Assembly (NCBI RefSeq): GCF_050717535.1
Contig: NZ_JBOITM010000041.1
Location: 62,001 to 126,000 of the forward strand
Direction: 5' to 3'
Length of the DNA stretch: 64,000 nt
Source: Clostridium_AD sp050717535
Lineage (GTDB): Bacteria > Bacillota > Clostridia > Clostridiales > Clostridiaceae
Part shown: piece by piece, positions 1 to 8,691 of the stretch
Position numbering within the stretch: position 1 is the first letter of the stretch
Layout: every line of letters begins with the position of its first letter
The notes under the pieces: generated by a model
Told to the model about the DNA's origin: nothing
The model's input: the letters and a program-made list of their open reading frames with translations, nothing else
Databases searched by the model: none
Made by a program: the position numbers and the translations under genes

Positions 1-1002
1 ATGAGGGAATTTGAAATTGAAAGACAATATGGTATTAAAATAGAAAGTATACGTCCCAATAAGGGGGTATATTTCTTGAAGACAAATGATGGAAATAAGT
101 GCCTAAAGAAAATCAATTACGGAACACAAAAACTTTTGTTTGTATATGGAGCCAAAGAACATCTTGCAAATAATGGATTTGACAAGGTGGATAGGTATTT
201 TTTGAATACTGAAGGAAATCCTTACGCCTTAGTTAATGAAGATATTTATACATTATCGTCTTGGATAGATGGTAGGGAGTGTGATTTTCATAATGAGGAT
301 GATTTAGTGGAAGCTGCAAAAAAATTAGCCTATATGCATATTGCATCTAAGGGATATGAGCCGCCAGACAATAGTAAGCTAAAGACGGATCTTGGTAGAT
401 GGCCACATTTAATGGAAAAACGAATAAAGTCTTTTGATAAAATGAAAGACATGATTAGAAAAAAGAAAAATTTTAAAACAGATTTTGATATTAATTATAT
501 CAAGAGTTATGAGGATCAAAAGGAATTAGCAAAAAGAGCTATGGCAATACTCGATGATTCTATGTATTTTGATATATGCAGGCAAACAGAAGATGAAAAA
601 GGTTTTTGCCACCATGATTATACGCATCATAATATAATTATTGATAAAAATAATGATGTTAATATAATTGATTTTGATTATTGCAAAAGAGAAGTAAAAG
701 CATTTGATCTATCTAATTTTTTGATAAAAGTGCTTAAGAAGCAGGATTGGGACATAAGATATGCTGAAATAATACTCCAGGCATATAGTAGTGTAAATCC
801 TCTGTTAGAAGAAGAGTACAGGCTCATATATGCATTTTTAGTATTTCCACAGCGATACTGGAGGCTTTGTAACAGATATTATTATAATGAAGTTACCTGG
901 ATTCAAAATACCTTTAACAAGAAGATGGAGGAGTTAATTTCTGAAAAAGAAAAGAGCATGGCATTTATTGAAGATTATAAGAAAGTCTTCAATCAAAGGT
1001 AG
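1..1002 (+). CDS. CotS-family spore coat protein (kinase-like fold)
   Basis: A 333-residue protein with the aminoglycoside-phosphotransferase/choline-kinase fold typical of CotS/YutH spore coat proteins. Visible motifs are the catalytic-loop-like HHDYTHHN (D206, N211) and the metal-binding-like IIDFDY (D224, D226), followed by a helical C-terminal lobe with many aromatic residues. In the family, members are deposited in the spore coat and the substrate, if any, is unknown. The reading frame begins with ATG at the first base of the window, so its ribosome binding site is not visible and a start slightly upstream is possible. It is followed by a terminator and then yabG, another coat gene, which fits a coat role. 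Both key motif positions are intact, so it is not an obviously dead kinase. Confidence 0.8.
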   Translation: MREFEIERQYGIKIESIRPNKGVYFLKTNDGNKCLKKINYGTQKLLFVYGAKEHLANNGFDKVDRYFLNTEGNPYALVNEDIYTLSSWIDGRECDFHNEDDLVEAAKKLAYMHIASKGYEPPDNSKLKTDLGRWPHLMEKRIKSFDKMKDMIRKKKNFKTDFDINYIKSYEDQKELAKRAMAILDDSMYFDICRQTEDEKGFCHHDYTHHNIIIDKNNDVNIIDFDYCKREVKAFDLSNFLIKVLKKQDWDIRYAEIILQAYSSVNPLLEEEYRLIYAFLVFPQRYWRLCNRYYYNEVTWIQNTFNKKMEELISEKEKSMAFIEDYKKVFNQR

Positions 1003-1065
1003 CAGTCAGTATGCTATAAATAATATATATCAGTTTATAAATAGTATGTACCAGATTGTTTAATA

Positions 1066-1100
1066 AAGTTATGTAGATATAATGTTTACATAACTTTTTT
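1066..1100 (+). terminator. Rho-independent terminator after cotS-like gene
   Basis: Ten-base inverted repeat AAGTTATGTA / TACATAACTT with an 11-nt loop, followed by a run of T. It separates the CotS-like gene from yabG. Confidence 0.75.
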
Positions 1101-1105
1101 ACTTT

Positions 1106-1133
1106 CACCTATTGTGTACATTTCCATAATATA
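1106..1133 (+). promoter_or_regulatory. Candidate SigK promoter for yabG
   Basis: CACC (1106-1109) and CATAATATA (1125-1133) are separated by 15 nt. This matches the SigK pattern (AC at -35, CATANNNTA at -10). It lies 31 nt upstream of the yabG start, directly after the preceding terminator. In Bacillus subtilis yabG is a SigK gene, so the assignment makes biological sense, but it rests on pattern matching in AT-rich DNA. Confidence 0.5.
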
Positions 1134-1163
1134 TATTATGAGTTTGAATATGGAGATGATATT

Positions 1164-2087
1164 ATGCAAATAGGCGACATTGTAGTAAGAAAATCCTATG
1201 GTGGTGACATTACCTTTAAAATAATAGATGTTATGCATGTAGATAATACTGATGTGTATTTACTTAAGGGAATAAATTTAAGAATTGAAGCAGACTCTCT
1301 AGTTGAGGATTTAGAATTAGTATCAGAAAATAATATTGGCGAAATCGATAAGGTTTTTAATAAAAAAGTAAATACGGCAATCAAGAGGATATTAGTGAAT
1401 AGGGTTAAAGGAAATAGGGGAGATAGAGCAGGTGCTATAGATATTAATGGTAAAATCAAAGAGATGCAATCGAAACAAGAAAAGTACAAGGAATACAAAG
1501 AATATAAAAATAAAGATATGGTTTTTGGAAGACCAGGCAAAATACTACATGTTGATGGAGACCCAGAATATCTAGAAGTTTGTCTGAAAACATATAAACA
1601 GCTATCTTTAGATGCAGTAGGTAAGGTAATATCTGAAAAGGATCAACCTAATGAAATAGTAAATTTAGTTAAAGAAGTTAAACCAGATATAGTAGTAATT
1701 ACAGGTCATGATGGTATGGTAAAAGGAGTAACTGATTATATAAGTTTAAACAGTTACAGAAATTCAAAGTACTTTGTGGAGTCTGTTATAGCTCTTAGAT
1801 CTTATAATAGTAACTATGATGATTTAGTTATATTCGCAGGAGCTTGCCAATCTTGTTATGAGGCAATTTTAGATGCTGGTGCCAATTTTGCTTCTTCTCC
1901 AAATCGCGTCTTAATTCATTGTTTGGATCCTGTTCTAGTAGCAGAGAAGATAGCTTATACAAATGTGGAAAATGTTGTAGCTATAGAAGATGTTATACAA
2001 AATACTATAACAGGCCTCAAAGGTATAGGAGGCCTTCAAACTAGAGGAAAATACAGAGAAGGATTCCCTAAATCACAGTATATATAG
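1164..2087 (+). CDS. yabG: Sporulation-specific cysteine protease YabG
   Basis: A 307-residue member of peptidase family U57. YabG processes spore coat and morphogenetic proteins late in sporulation, in the mother cell. The N-terminal MQIGDIVVRKSYGGD and the central segment VVITGHDG are family hallmarks, as is the cysteine-containing AGACQSCYEA near residue 230. The ATG is preceded by GGAGATGA at good spacing. The gene stands alone between two terminators, with a SigK-like promoter. In Clostridioides difficile it lies in the same neighbourhood as sipL, ispE and spoIIR, as here. Length is normal for the family. Confidence 0.93.
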   Translation: MQIGDIVVRKSYGGDITFKIIDVMHVDNTDVYLLKGINLRIEADSLVEDLELVSENNIGEIDKVFNKKVNTAIKRILVNRVKGNRGDRAGAIDINGKIKEMQSKQEKYKEYKEYKNKDMVFGRPGKILHVDGDPEYLEVCLKTYKQLSLDAVGKVISEKDQPNEIVNLVKEVKPDIVVITGHDGMVKGVTDYISLNSYRNSKYFVESVIALRSYNSNYDDLVIFAGACQSCYEAILDAGANFASSPNRVLIHCLDPVLVAEKIAYTNVENVVAIEDVIQNTITGLKGIGGLQTRGKYREGFPKSQYI

Positions 2088-2123
2088 ACAAATACCCCAT
2101 ATTTTGTATGGGGTATTTGTTTC
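2088..2123 (+). terminator. Terminator after yabG
   Basis: Perfect 13-base arms, ACAAATACCCCAT and ATGGGGTATTTGT, with a short loop and a modest T-rich tail, beginning directly after the yabG stop codon. Confidence 0.85.
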
Positions 2124-2294
2124 TAAAACTGAATATATATATAATTAAGGGAGATACTATAAAAGGCAGTATGTAAAATGTTATATAATTAGGATATATT
2201 CTTGGTTTACAATGTTAGAGTTCATAAAAGGGAGAAAAATCAATTCTGTGCCGAATAATCTGTAAAAATGCATTTTGTTAACATAAAATTAACA

Positions 2295-2324
2295 TTGACA
2301 AAATTGTTATATTAGTGATAAAAT
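2295..2324 (+). promoter_or_regulatory. Upstream SigA-like promoter of veg
   Basis: TTGACA (2295-2300) and TAAAAT (2319-2324) with an 18-nt spacer. It lies 41 nt upstream of the stronger veg promoter. Whether both are used is not decidable from sequence. Confidence 0.4.
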
Positions 2325-2335
2325 AATTAGCTTAC

Positions 2336-2364
2336 TTGACAAAAATAAATAAACCGTGTATAAT
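2336..2364 (+). promoter_or_regulatory. Consensus SigA promoter of veg
   Basis: Perfect TTGACA (2336-2341) and TATAAT (2359-2364) hexamers with the optimal 17-nt spacer. It ends 27 nt before the proposed start codon. The veg promoter is also one of the strongest vegetative promoters in Bacillus subtilis. Confidence 0.93.
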
Positions 2365-2391
2365 GTATAATGTGGAGAGAAGGTGTTTACT

Positions 2392-2628
2392 GTGGAACAG
2401 ATTAATGTATTGACTTCAATAAAAGATGAAATTGAAAGTCATGTTGGCGAAAGAGTAACATTAAAAGCAAATGGTGGAAGACGAAAAATTCTTGTGGATA
2501 ATGGAGTTATTGAAAAGACATATACAAGTATTTTTGTTATTAGATTAGAAAATGACACCCACAGGACTGTGACATATAGTTATTCAGATGTTTTGACAAA
2601 AACAGTTCAAATAGTTTTTGCAGGATAA
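2392..2628 (+). CDS. veg: Veg protein
   Basis: Small Veg-family protein (78 residues from this start), with the signature LKANGGRRK followed by SIFVIRL and VTYSYSDVLT. Veg is abundant in growing Firmicutes and in Bacillus is linked to biofilm matrix gene expression; its molecular activity is unclear. Two in-frame GTG codons are possible, at 2383 and 2392. I chose 2392 because the ribosome binding site GAAGGTG ends 6 nt before it, whereas the same sequence overlaps the 2383 codon. Monocistronic: strong promoter before, terminator after. Confidence 0.9.
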   Translation: MEQINVLTSIKDEIESHVGERVTLKANGGRRKILVDNGVIEKTYTSIFVIRLENDTHRTVTYSYSDVLTKTVQIVFAG

Positions 2629-2657
2629 AACGATACTGTACCATGGTATCGTTTTTT
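2627..2657 (+). terminator. Terminator after veg
   Basis: Arms AAACGATAC and GTATCGTTT with a 9-nt loop and a T run, beginning at the veg stop codon. Confidence 0.85.
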
Positions 2658-2918
2658 AAATTTATAAATTGATTTTATGAATATGAAATTAACAAGGCAT
2701 ATATTAAATAAAGTGCATGTGAACATTAAAAACAATGCATTTTACAAAATATGTGCTTTAATTTTTTGAAAATTAAAGAATATGAGGAATTTTGCAATAC
2801 GAATAAAAATATCAAATATCATATTTTCTTTACTATTTCTATATATATTAATAGTTAGTATTTTAGGAGGGTGGCAGTTCATAAATGCTACCCCAATAGA
2901 AATACAAGGAGGTATAGT

Positions 2919-4481
2919 ATGGAGATAAATTTAATAAGAGAAAATATAGAGTATGAACAACTGCTAGGAGAAAATACTGCTGATACAGTAGTAAAAGAAG
3001 AATATGTAATACCAGATACTCATCCAGATGTTAGAGAAATTCTTATGCTAGATGTTAAAGCTCTTATAAACTCTAAAGAAATAATTCAAGATAAGGTATA
3101 TTTAGAGGGACAAATTCAATACAATGTACTTTATATGACAAAAGATCAAGAACGGACTGATATGGAAAATGTTATATATAGTTCCAAGTTTTCAAATACA
3201 ATTGATATAATGGGTGCTAAACCTGAAATGCTTTGTGATGCTGAGTGTTTTGTAGAACATATGGAGTGTAGGATAATTAATGAGAGAAAAATATGTTTAG
3301 AAGGTATCCTAAAATTAAAATCTGAAGTATATAAAAATTTTAATTTTGAAATAGTTAAAGATATTGAAGCTGTGAAGGATGTTCAATATCTAAAGAATCC
3401 TACTAGCATAGATAAAGTTATAAGAAGCTTTAATGGTGAACTAATTGGGAAAGCTAATATTAAAATTCCTATGGAGAAACCAGAAATTGCTAAAATTATA
3501 AAATGTGATGTTAATATTCATAAGAAAGAAGTAAAGCTGTACGATGGAAAAATTTCAATTAATGCTTTTGCATGTGTTAATATGATATATAAGGGAACAG
3601 ATAGCAGAGAATTAAGTTATATTGAGCAGGAAGTTATGTTAAATAAAGAGCTAGACTTTGAGGATGTAAATCCTTACATGGATAATTATACAGACTTTAC
3701 TGTAGATGCTATGGATTTTGACATTAAGGAAGATGACTTAGGGGAAAAACGAATTATTGATGTAGAATTTTTAATAAAAACAAATACAAGGGCTATGCAC
3801 AAAGAAGAAGTGGACATGATTGAAGATATATATTCACCAACTACAAAGCTTGAGATGGATAAAAAAGACTACGTACTTAATGTAATGCAAGGACAATTAT
3901 TAACTGAGACCTTGGTTAAGGGAGATATAGAACTAGATAGTAATATGGCAAAGCCAAGCAAGGTTATTATGTGTAATGCCAGCGTCTCTGTAACAGATAA
4001 AAAAGTTATTGAAGATAAGGTTATAATTGAAGGCATAATGAATGTAACCGTACTATATAGAAGCGACGATGAAGAAAGATATCTTTCAGCTGTGTCTGAG
4101 GAGATTCCGTTTACCTGTGGTGCTGAAATATTAGGAACTAAGATAAATATGAGCAGTGTGTGTAAGGTAGCTCTTGAAAATATAAATGCAGATATTGAGG
4201 CAGGAAATATATCAGTTAGAGCTGTAGTGAAAGTATATGCAAGAGTTAACTATATGGTACAAAAGAAATTTTTAGTTGATGTTTATCCTATAGAAGGTGA
4301 AGCACCTAAGAAAACAGCTAGTATTACTATTTATGTAGTGCAATCAGGGGATACATTGTGGAAAATTGCTAAAAAGTATAATACTACTATGCAAGAAGTT
4401 GCAAGAGTCAACCAAATAGAAGATCCTAATGTTATAAAAGTTTCACAAAAACTTATAATACCAGGTAGAATAATTATATAG
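2919..4481 (+). CDS. sipL: SPOCS- and LysM-domain spore morphogenetic protein (SipL)
   Basis: A 520-residue protein with two or more SPOCS (DUF3794) modules over most of its length and a C-terminal LysM domain (VQSGDTLWKIAKKYN...) in the last 50 residues. This is the architecture of clostridial SipL, the functional counterpart of Bacillus SpoVID. SipL binds the coat basement ATPase SpoIVA and tethers the coat to the forespore. The neighbours yabG and ispE/spoIIR match the C. difficile sipL locus. I chose the ATG at 2919 because AAGGAGGT (2906-2913) is ideally placed. An in-frame GTG at 2871 abuts another AGGAGG but has no spacing, so it is unlikely to be used. Confidence 0.88.
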   Translation: MEINLIRENIEYEQLLGENTADTVVKEEYVIPDTHPDVREILMLDVKALINSKEIIQDKVYLEGQIQYNVLYMTKDQERTDMENVIYSSKFSNTIDIMGAKPEMLCDAECFVEHMECRIINERKICLEGILKLKSEVYKNFNFEIVKDIEAVKDVQYLKNPTSIDKVIRSFNGELIGKANIKIPMEKPEIAKIIKCDVNIHKKEVKLYDGKISINAFACVNMIYKGTDSRELSYIEQEVMLNKELDFEDVNPYMDNYTDFTVDAMDFDIKEDDLGEKRIIDVEFLIKTNTRAMHKEEVDMIEDIYSPTTKLEMDKKDYVLNVMQGQLLTETLVKGDIELDSNMAKPSKVIMCNASVSVTDKKVIEDKVIIEGIMNVTVLYRSDDEERYLSAVSEEIPFTCGAEILGTKINMSSVCKVALENINADIEAGNISVRAVVKVYARVNYMVQKKFLVDVYPIEGEAPKKTASITIYVVQSGDTLWKIAKKYNTTMQEVARVNQIEDPNVIKVSQKLIIPGRIII

Positions 4482-4494
4482 GTGGATGTAAAAG

Positions 4495-4537
4495 AATAAC
4501 AAGTTGATATACTAGTATATTGACTTGTTATTTATTT
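4495..4537 (+). terminator. Long hairpin after sipL, probable terminator
   Basis: Arms AATAACAAGT and ACTTGTTATT enclose a second palindrome (ATATACTAGTATAT), giving a nearly continuous stem. The following T run is short and interrupted, so termination efficiency is uncertain. Confidence 0.6.
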
Positions 4538-4689
4538 ACATGTACCTTATTTTAAATTATATGTAGCAATATTAAATTTGTTGTAATATACTAATTTTAT
4601 TAACAATATTTCACAAGAAAAGGCTCATCTTATATAAGCCTCTGAATTCCTAAGGGTGACTAAACAATTATTGGCTAATAAGTTGTTAG

Positions 4690-4743
4690 TTAAGCCATTT
4701 TAGTGGGTTAAGCCGTCTTGTTGGATAAAGCCACCTTAGTGGA
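4690..4743 (+). repeat. 18-nt periodic hairpin repeat, three units
   Basis: Three adjacent 18-nt units: TTAAGCCATTTTAGTGGG (4690-4707), TTAAGCCGTCTTGTTGGA (4708-4725) and TAAAGCCACCTTAGTGGA (4726-4743). Each can form a small hairpin (for example CCAC-CTTA-GTGG). The array ends 27 nt before the ispE start. A related array with the same period lies upstream of prfA at 21868-21921. Confidence 0.75.
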
Positions 4744-4770
4744 TTCCTAATAAAAAGTTGGAGGAAAATT

Positions 4771-5613
4771 ATGTTAGTAAAAGCTTATGGAAAAATAAAT
4801 ATATCTTTAGATATAGTAGGTAAAAGAGAAGATGGATATCATTTACTTAAAATGATTATGCAAAATGTAGATTTATATGATTCTATGTCCTTTCAAAAAT
4901 GTAATAAGGGTATTAATATAAGTTGTAATAAACCATACATACCTACGGATGAGAAGAATTTAGTATATAAAGCTGCAAAACTTTTTATTGATACTTATGA
5001 TATTCACGAGGGTATAAATATATATCTTAAGAAAAATATTCCAGTAGCTGCGGGTATGGCAGGTGGAAGTGCAGATGCCGCTGCTGTTTTTAAAGCATTG
5101 AGACAGGTATTTGAAATAGAGGTAGATGACAATGAACTTATGAATTTAGGCATAAAAATTGGTGCAGACGTTCCTTATTGCATAATGGGAGGAACGGCCT
5201 TATGCGAAGGAATAGGAGATATTATTACTCCACTAGCACCTTTTAAAAATCAAATTTTAGTATTGGTTAAACCTAATTTTGGAGTATCAACTAAAGAGGT
5301 TTATAAGAACTTAGATATTAATAAGATCTTTAAGCATCCTAATACAGAAGCATTAATAAAAGCTATGGAAGAAGAAAAATTAGAGGCTGTATGCAGCGGG
5401 ATGAAAAATTTGCTCGAAAATGTTACATTAAGAAAATACCCAGTTTTAAAAAGAATAAAAGAAGATATGGTTAGGATGGGTGCAATGGGCGCAATGATGA
5501 GTGGAAGTGGCCCTACAATATTTGCTTTTTTTGATGATATGTTAAAAGCGCAAAGATGTTATGATAAATTTAAGACCCAATATAAAGAAGTATACATAAC
5601 AAGAACGATTTAG
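4771..5613 (+). CDS. ispE: 4-diphosphocytidyl-2-C-methyl-D-erythritol kinase
   Basis: A 280-residue GHMP kinase that phosphorylates CDP-methylerythritol with ATP in the MEP isoprenoid pathway, which supplies undecaprenyl phosphate. The ATP-binding motif is PVAAGMAGGSADAAAV (residues 91-106). The catalytic pair is K8 and D133 (in GADVPY), and the C-terminal GHMP motif is MSGSGPTIFAFF. The ATG is preceded by TTGGAGG. Usual family length. Flanked by the 18-nt repeat array and a strong terminator, it looks monocistronic. Confidence 0.96.
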   Translation: MLVKAYGKINISLDIVGKREDGYHLLKMIMQNVDLYDSMSFQKCNKGINISCNKPYIPTDEKNLVYKAAKLFIDTYDIHEGINIYLKKNIPVAAGMAGGSADAAAVFKALRQVFEIEVDDNELMNLGIKIGADVPYCIMGGTALCEGIGDIITPLAPFKNQILVLVKPNFGVSTKEVYKNLDINKIFKHPNTEALIKAMEEEKLEAVCSGMKNLLENVTLRKYPVLKRIKEDMVRMGAMGAMMSGSGPTIFAFFDDMLKAQRCYDKFKTQYKEVYITRTI

Positions 5614-5636
5614 TAATGATTTTGTATTTAAATATG

Positions 5637-5681
5637 AGAACGTGGAAAAACCTTTGTGGCTTTTTCACGTTCTTGTTTTTT
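5637..5681 (+). terminator. Terminator after ispE
   Basis: Long inverted repeat AGAACGTGGAAAAA / TTTTTCACGTTCT (one bulge) followed by TTGTTTTTT. Confidence 0.85.
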
Positions 5682-5791
5682 GCGTTCAGAATGGGAGAAA
5701 TATAAGCTACATTTAAATGAATATTTTTTATCAGTGTCGTTAAAACTAGTTTAAGAAGTAAAATGAATTTACTAAAACAAGGAGAAAAACA

Positions 5792-5983
5792 ATGAAAATC
5801 TTAAATTTATTTGATGTGTACTTTTTATCGATGATGGTAATTCAGGGTTCAGTAGTAGTTATTATAGACGCAAAAAACTTCAAAAAATCAGGTGATGACA
5901 GTACTAGTAAAAAAGCACGCATCTTAGGTTCACTTGCAATTATTATAGCAATTATTTTATTTATGCTAAGGTCCATATTTTAA
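5792..5983 (+). CDS. Small two-helix membrane protein (CLC_0170-like)
   Basis: A 63-residue protein with two predicted membrane helices, residues about 7-26 and 44-61, joined by a charged, lysine-rich loop (NFKKSGDDSTSKKAR). It resembles the uncharacterised CLC_0170 family of clostridia, from memory rather than a search. The ATG follows AAGGAG at good spacing, supporting real translation. It lies between ispE and the germination receptor operon, each separated by about 100 bases or more, so it may belong to the sporulation block. No function can be assigned. Confidence 0.65.
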   Translation: MKILNLFDVYFLSMMVIQGSVVVIIDAKNFKKSGDDSTSKKARILGSLAIIIAIILFMLRSIF

Positions 5984-6072
5984 CTGAATTTCATCATTTA
6001 AGGCTATGGCTTAAATGAATCTGAACAGTTATAGCTTAAACCCAATTATTTATATATAAGGATGTGAAGACT

Positions 6073-7533
6073 ATGAAAGAGATAATTGATGATAAGATCC
6101 AGCTTAATGCAGAAAAAAACATAGAATATTTAAAAGAACTTTTGGAAGATAACTCCGATGTTATTTTTAGAGTTTTTAATGTTGGAGAACGGAAAGCAGC
6201 ACTAGTTTATATTGATGGGATGGCGGATAAGCTACTATTAGATCATTATGTTTTAGAACCATTAATGTTATGTTCAAAAGGTGTGGAGGATGTTAAGCAA
6301 ATAAAAGACGAAATACTAGCAGTGACAGATATGCACGAAGTAAAAGAATTAAGTGAAGGAGTTAATTCTGCCCTTGCTGGAGATACATTAATGTTTATAG
6401 ATGGGTTAGACTGTGCCTATGTTGTTGCAACACGTTTTTGGCCTGCTAGAGGGGTAGGAGACCCATCTAGTGAAACTGTAATTAGGGGAGCAAGAGATGG
6501 TCTTACAGAAACTATAAGATTCAACACTGCATTGATTAGAAGGCGAATTAGAGATACAAGGTTAAGAATTAAAGCTACAACAATAGGAACTAGATCAAAA
6601 ACTGATATGGTTATTATGTACATTGAAGATATAGTCAATAAGACAGTACTTGAGGAACTTGAGGATAGAATAGATAAAATAAATATTGATGTAGTCTTTG
6701 ACAGTGCTTACATTGAACAATTAATAGAGGATAATAAATATTCACCCTTCCCTCAAATACAAAGTACAGAGAGGCCAGATGTAGTAGCGGCAGCTTTATA
6801 CGAAGGCAGAGTAGCGGTGGTTGTAGATAATTCTCCTTTTGCAATTATTGTTCCAACTACTCTGCCTAATTTATTTCAATCACCAGATGATTATTATCAA
6901 AGATGGATGCATAGTTCTATGATTAGATTTATTAGGATGATTTCTATAATCGTTTCGCTGACGGCACCAGCGCTTTATGTAGCAATTACCTCTTTTCAAC
7001 CAGATATAATACCTACTAAATTGGCTTATTCTATAGCAGCTTCTAGGGAAGGAGTGCCATTTCCTGCATTTGTAGAAGCTATTATTATGGAATTGTTTTT
7101 AGCTCTTCTTATGGAGGCTGTAGTTAGGCTGCCAAGGCCCATCGGGGCTACTATTGGCATTGTAGGTGGGCTTGTTATAGGGCAAGCTGCAGTAAGTGCA
7201 GGAATAGTTAGTCCTATTATGATAATTATTGTGGCAATTACTGCTATTACTACGTTTATATCCCCTAATTATGAAGTTACTACAGCGCTTAGACTTGTAC
7301 GATTTCTTCTTATCATCGCTTCAGCCATTGTAGGCCTTTATGGGATAGTCATGGGACTTATTATACTTCTCATTCATCTAGTTAGAATGAAAAGCTTTGG
7401 AATACCTTACTTAGCACCAGCGGTGAATACTAATTTTGCGGATTTTAAAGATATGTATATTAGAGCACCTATATCTGAGCTAAAAGAAAGACCTAAATAC
7501 ATGAAAACGGGGGATAAAATAAGACAAAAATAA
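6073..7533 (+). CDS. GerA-type spore germinant receptor, A subunit
   Basis: A 486-residue member of the GerA/GerKA family. A soluble N-terminal part of about 240 residues is followed by a membrane domain. Family signatures seen are ARGVGDPSSETVIRG, the TLPNLFQSPDDYYQRW box and RPIGATIGIVGGLVIGQAAV. With the B and C subunits it forms the inner-membrane receptor that senses nutrients in dormant spores. It is the first gene of an A-B-C operon. I chose ATG 6073 over an in-frame GTG at 6064 because AAGGA (6058-6062) would overlap the latter's initiation region. The paralogue type (GerK or other) cannot be decided. Confidence 0.92.
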   Translation: MKEIIDDKIQLNAEKNIEYLKELLEDNSDVIFRVFNVGERKAALVYIDGMADKLLLDHYVLEPLMLCSKGVEDVKQIKDEILAVTDMHEVKELSEGVNSALAGDTLMFIDGLDCAYVVATRFWPARGVGDPSSETVIRGARDGLTETIRFNTALIRRRIRDTRLRIKATTIGTRSKTDMVIMYIEDIVNKTVLEELEDRIDKINIDVVFDSAYIEQLIEDNKYSPFPQIQSTERPDVVAAALYEGRVAVVVDNSPFAIIVPTTLPNLFQSPDDYYQRWMHSSMIRFIRMISIIVSLTAPALYVAITSFQPDIIPTKLAYSIAASREGVPFPAFVEAIIMELFLALLMEAVVRLPRPIGATIGIVGGLVIGQAAVSAGIVSPIMIIIVAITAITTFISPNYEVTTALRLVRFLLIIASAIVGLYGIVMGLIILLIHLVRMKSFGIPYLAPAVNTNFADFKDMYIRAPISELKERPKYMKTGDKIRQK

Positions 7534-7563
7534 TGTATCATCTTTTATGTGGAGGGAAATATT

Positions 7564-8691
7564 ATGAGAGACAAAAAAATAATTGGAGATTTTGGGCTAT
7601 TTACCACTGTTGTGGTGACCATTGTAGGTATAGGAATATTTTCATCCCCAAAGGATATCATAGATAAAGTAGGTAGTGATGCTTGGATAGTTACTTTAGC
7701 TTCGGGGATAGTAATTTTTTTATTACTGTATCTTATATATTTGGTTATGAAAAAAAATGATTTTGAGGATTTTACAAATATATTACAGAATAATTTTGGA
7801 AAATTATTTGGAGGACTATTTGCTATTATCTTTGCAATTTATAGTATATTTATAGTTTCTCTAGGGATGAGAGAGTTTGTTGAAGTAATTAGACTATTTT
7901 TATTAAGGCAGACTCCCACAGAATTTATTTTAATGACAACTATTTTAGCAGGAAACTACTTAGTTAGAGGTGAAATAGGTGATGTAGTTAAGTTTAATGA
8001 AATTTCTTTCTGGATTATGTTCATACCAGCATTTGCAGTGTTCATACTTATCGCAATAAATGCAGATTTTACAAATTTACTACCAGTGTTAAATAATAAA
8101 CCCTCTAATTATTTTAGTGCTTCTAGATATGCACTTTTATGCTTTGGAGGATTTGAAATAGCATATCTTATTCTTCCCTATGTTAAAAAAAAGAAAAACG
8201 CATTCAGTGTTTTAAGAAAGAGCATTATGTTTGTAGCGATTTTTTACATTACTATAACGGTGCTTGTTTTAGCTGTGTTCTCTAAAGTTCAAGGTAGGAT
8301 CTTATTGTGGCCAACTATTTCTATGATAAGGTCTTTATATATACCAGGAACATTTGTAGAACGCTGGGAAGGGATAGTAATGGCGCTTTGGATACTTTTT
8401 TATTTCACTACTTTTGTTAATACTTATTTTTTTTCCAGCGAGATTGTAAAAAATATATTTAAATTGAAGGATATTAAAATATCTTCACTTTTAATGATGC
8501 CTATTATTTATGCCACAGCATTATATCCAGAAAATATAGCAGAAGTATATAATTTGAAATTTAAAACGACCCCAGTTTTATTAACTGGTATATTTGTTTT
8601 TGTAATTTTGCCTGTATTTATCCTAATCGTGGGTAAAGCTAAAGGTAAAAGAAAAGAGAAAAGGAGATGGAAAAGTACAGATGAAATTTAA
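7564..8691 (+). CDS. GerB-family germination permease subunit
   Basis: A 375-residue integral membrane protein of the endospore germination permease (GerB/GerKB) family, an APC-type transporter fold with about ten membrane helices. The N-terminal pattern (FTTVVVTIVGIGIFSSP) places the usual GIGIF helix break near residue 25. In the family this subunit carries the germinant-binding site. The ATG at 7564 follows GGAGG with 8-nt spacing. It lies 30 nt after the A subunit, and its last 11 nt overlap the C subunit, so it is translationally coupled. Confidence 0.92.
   Translation: MRDKKIIGDFGLFTTVVVTIVGIGIFSSPKDIIDKVGSDAWIVTLASGIVIFLLLYLIYLVMKKNDFEDFTNILQNNFGKLFGGLFAIIFAIYSIFIVSLGMREFVEVIRLFLLRQTPTEFILMTTILAGNYLVRGEIGDVVKFNEISFWIMFIPAFAVFILIAINADFTNLLPVLNNKPSNYFSASRYALLCFGGFEIAYLILPYVKKKKNAFSVLRKSIMFVAIFYITITVLVLAVFSKVQGRILLWPTISMIRSLYIPGTFVERWEGIVMALWILFYFTTFVNTYFFSSEIVKNIFKLKDIKISSLLMMPIIYATALYPENIAEVYNLKFKTTPVLLTGIFVFVILPVFILIVGKAKGKRKEKRRWKSTDEI

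Noticed and set aside
2885..2899. Tiny leader frame (ATG CTA CCC CAA TAG) before sipL
   Set aside because: Four codons, 14 nt after an AGGAGG; too short to support as a gene, and no sign of a regulatory peptide.
5990..6040. Sequence similar to the 18-nt repeats (TTAAGCCATAGCC on the minus strand)
   Set aside because: Contains TAAGC twice but 25 nt apart and not in the 18-nt period; probably a chance hairpin.
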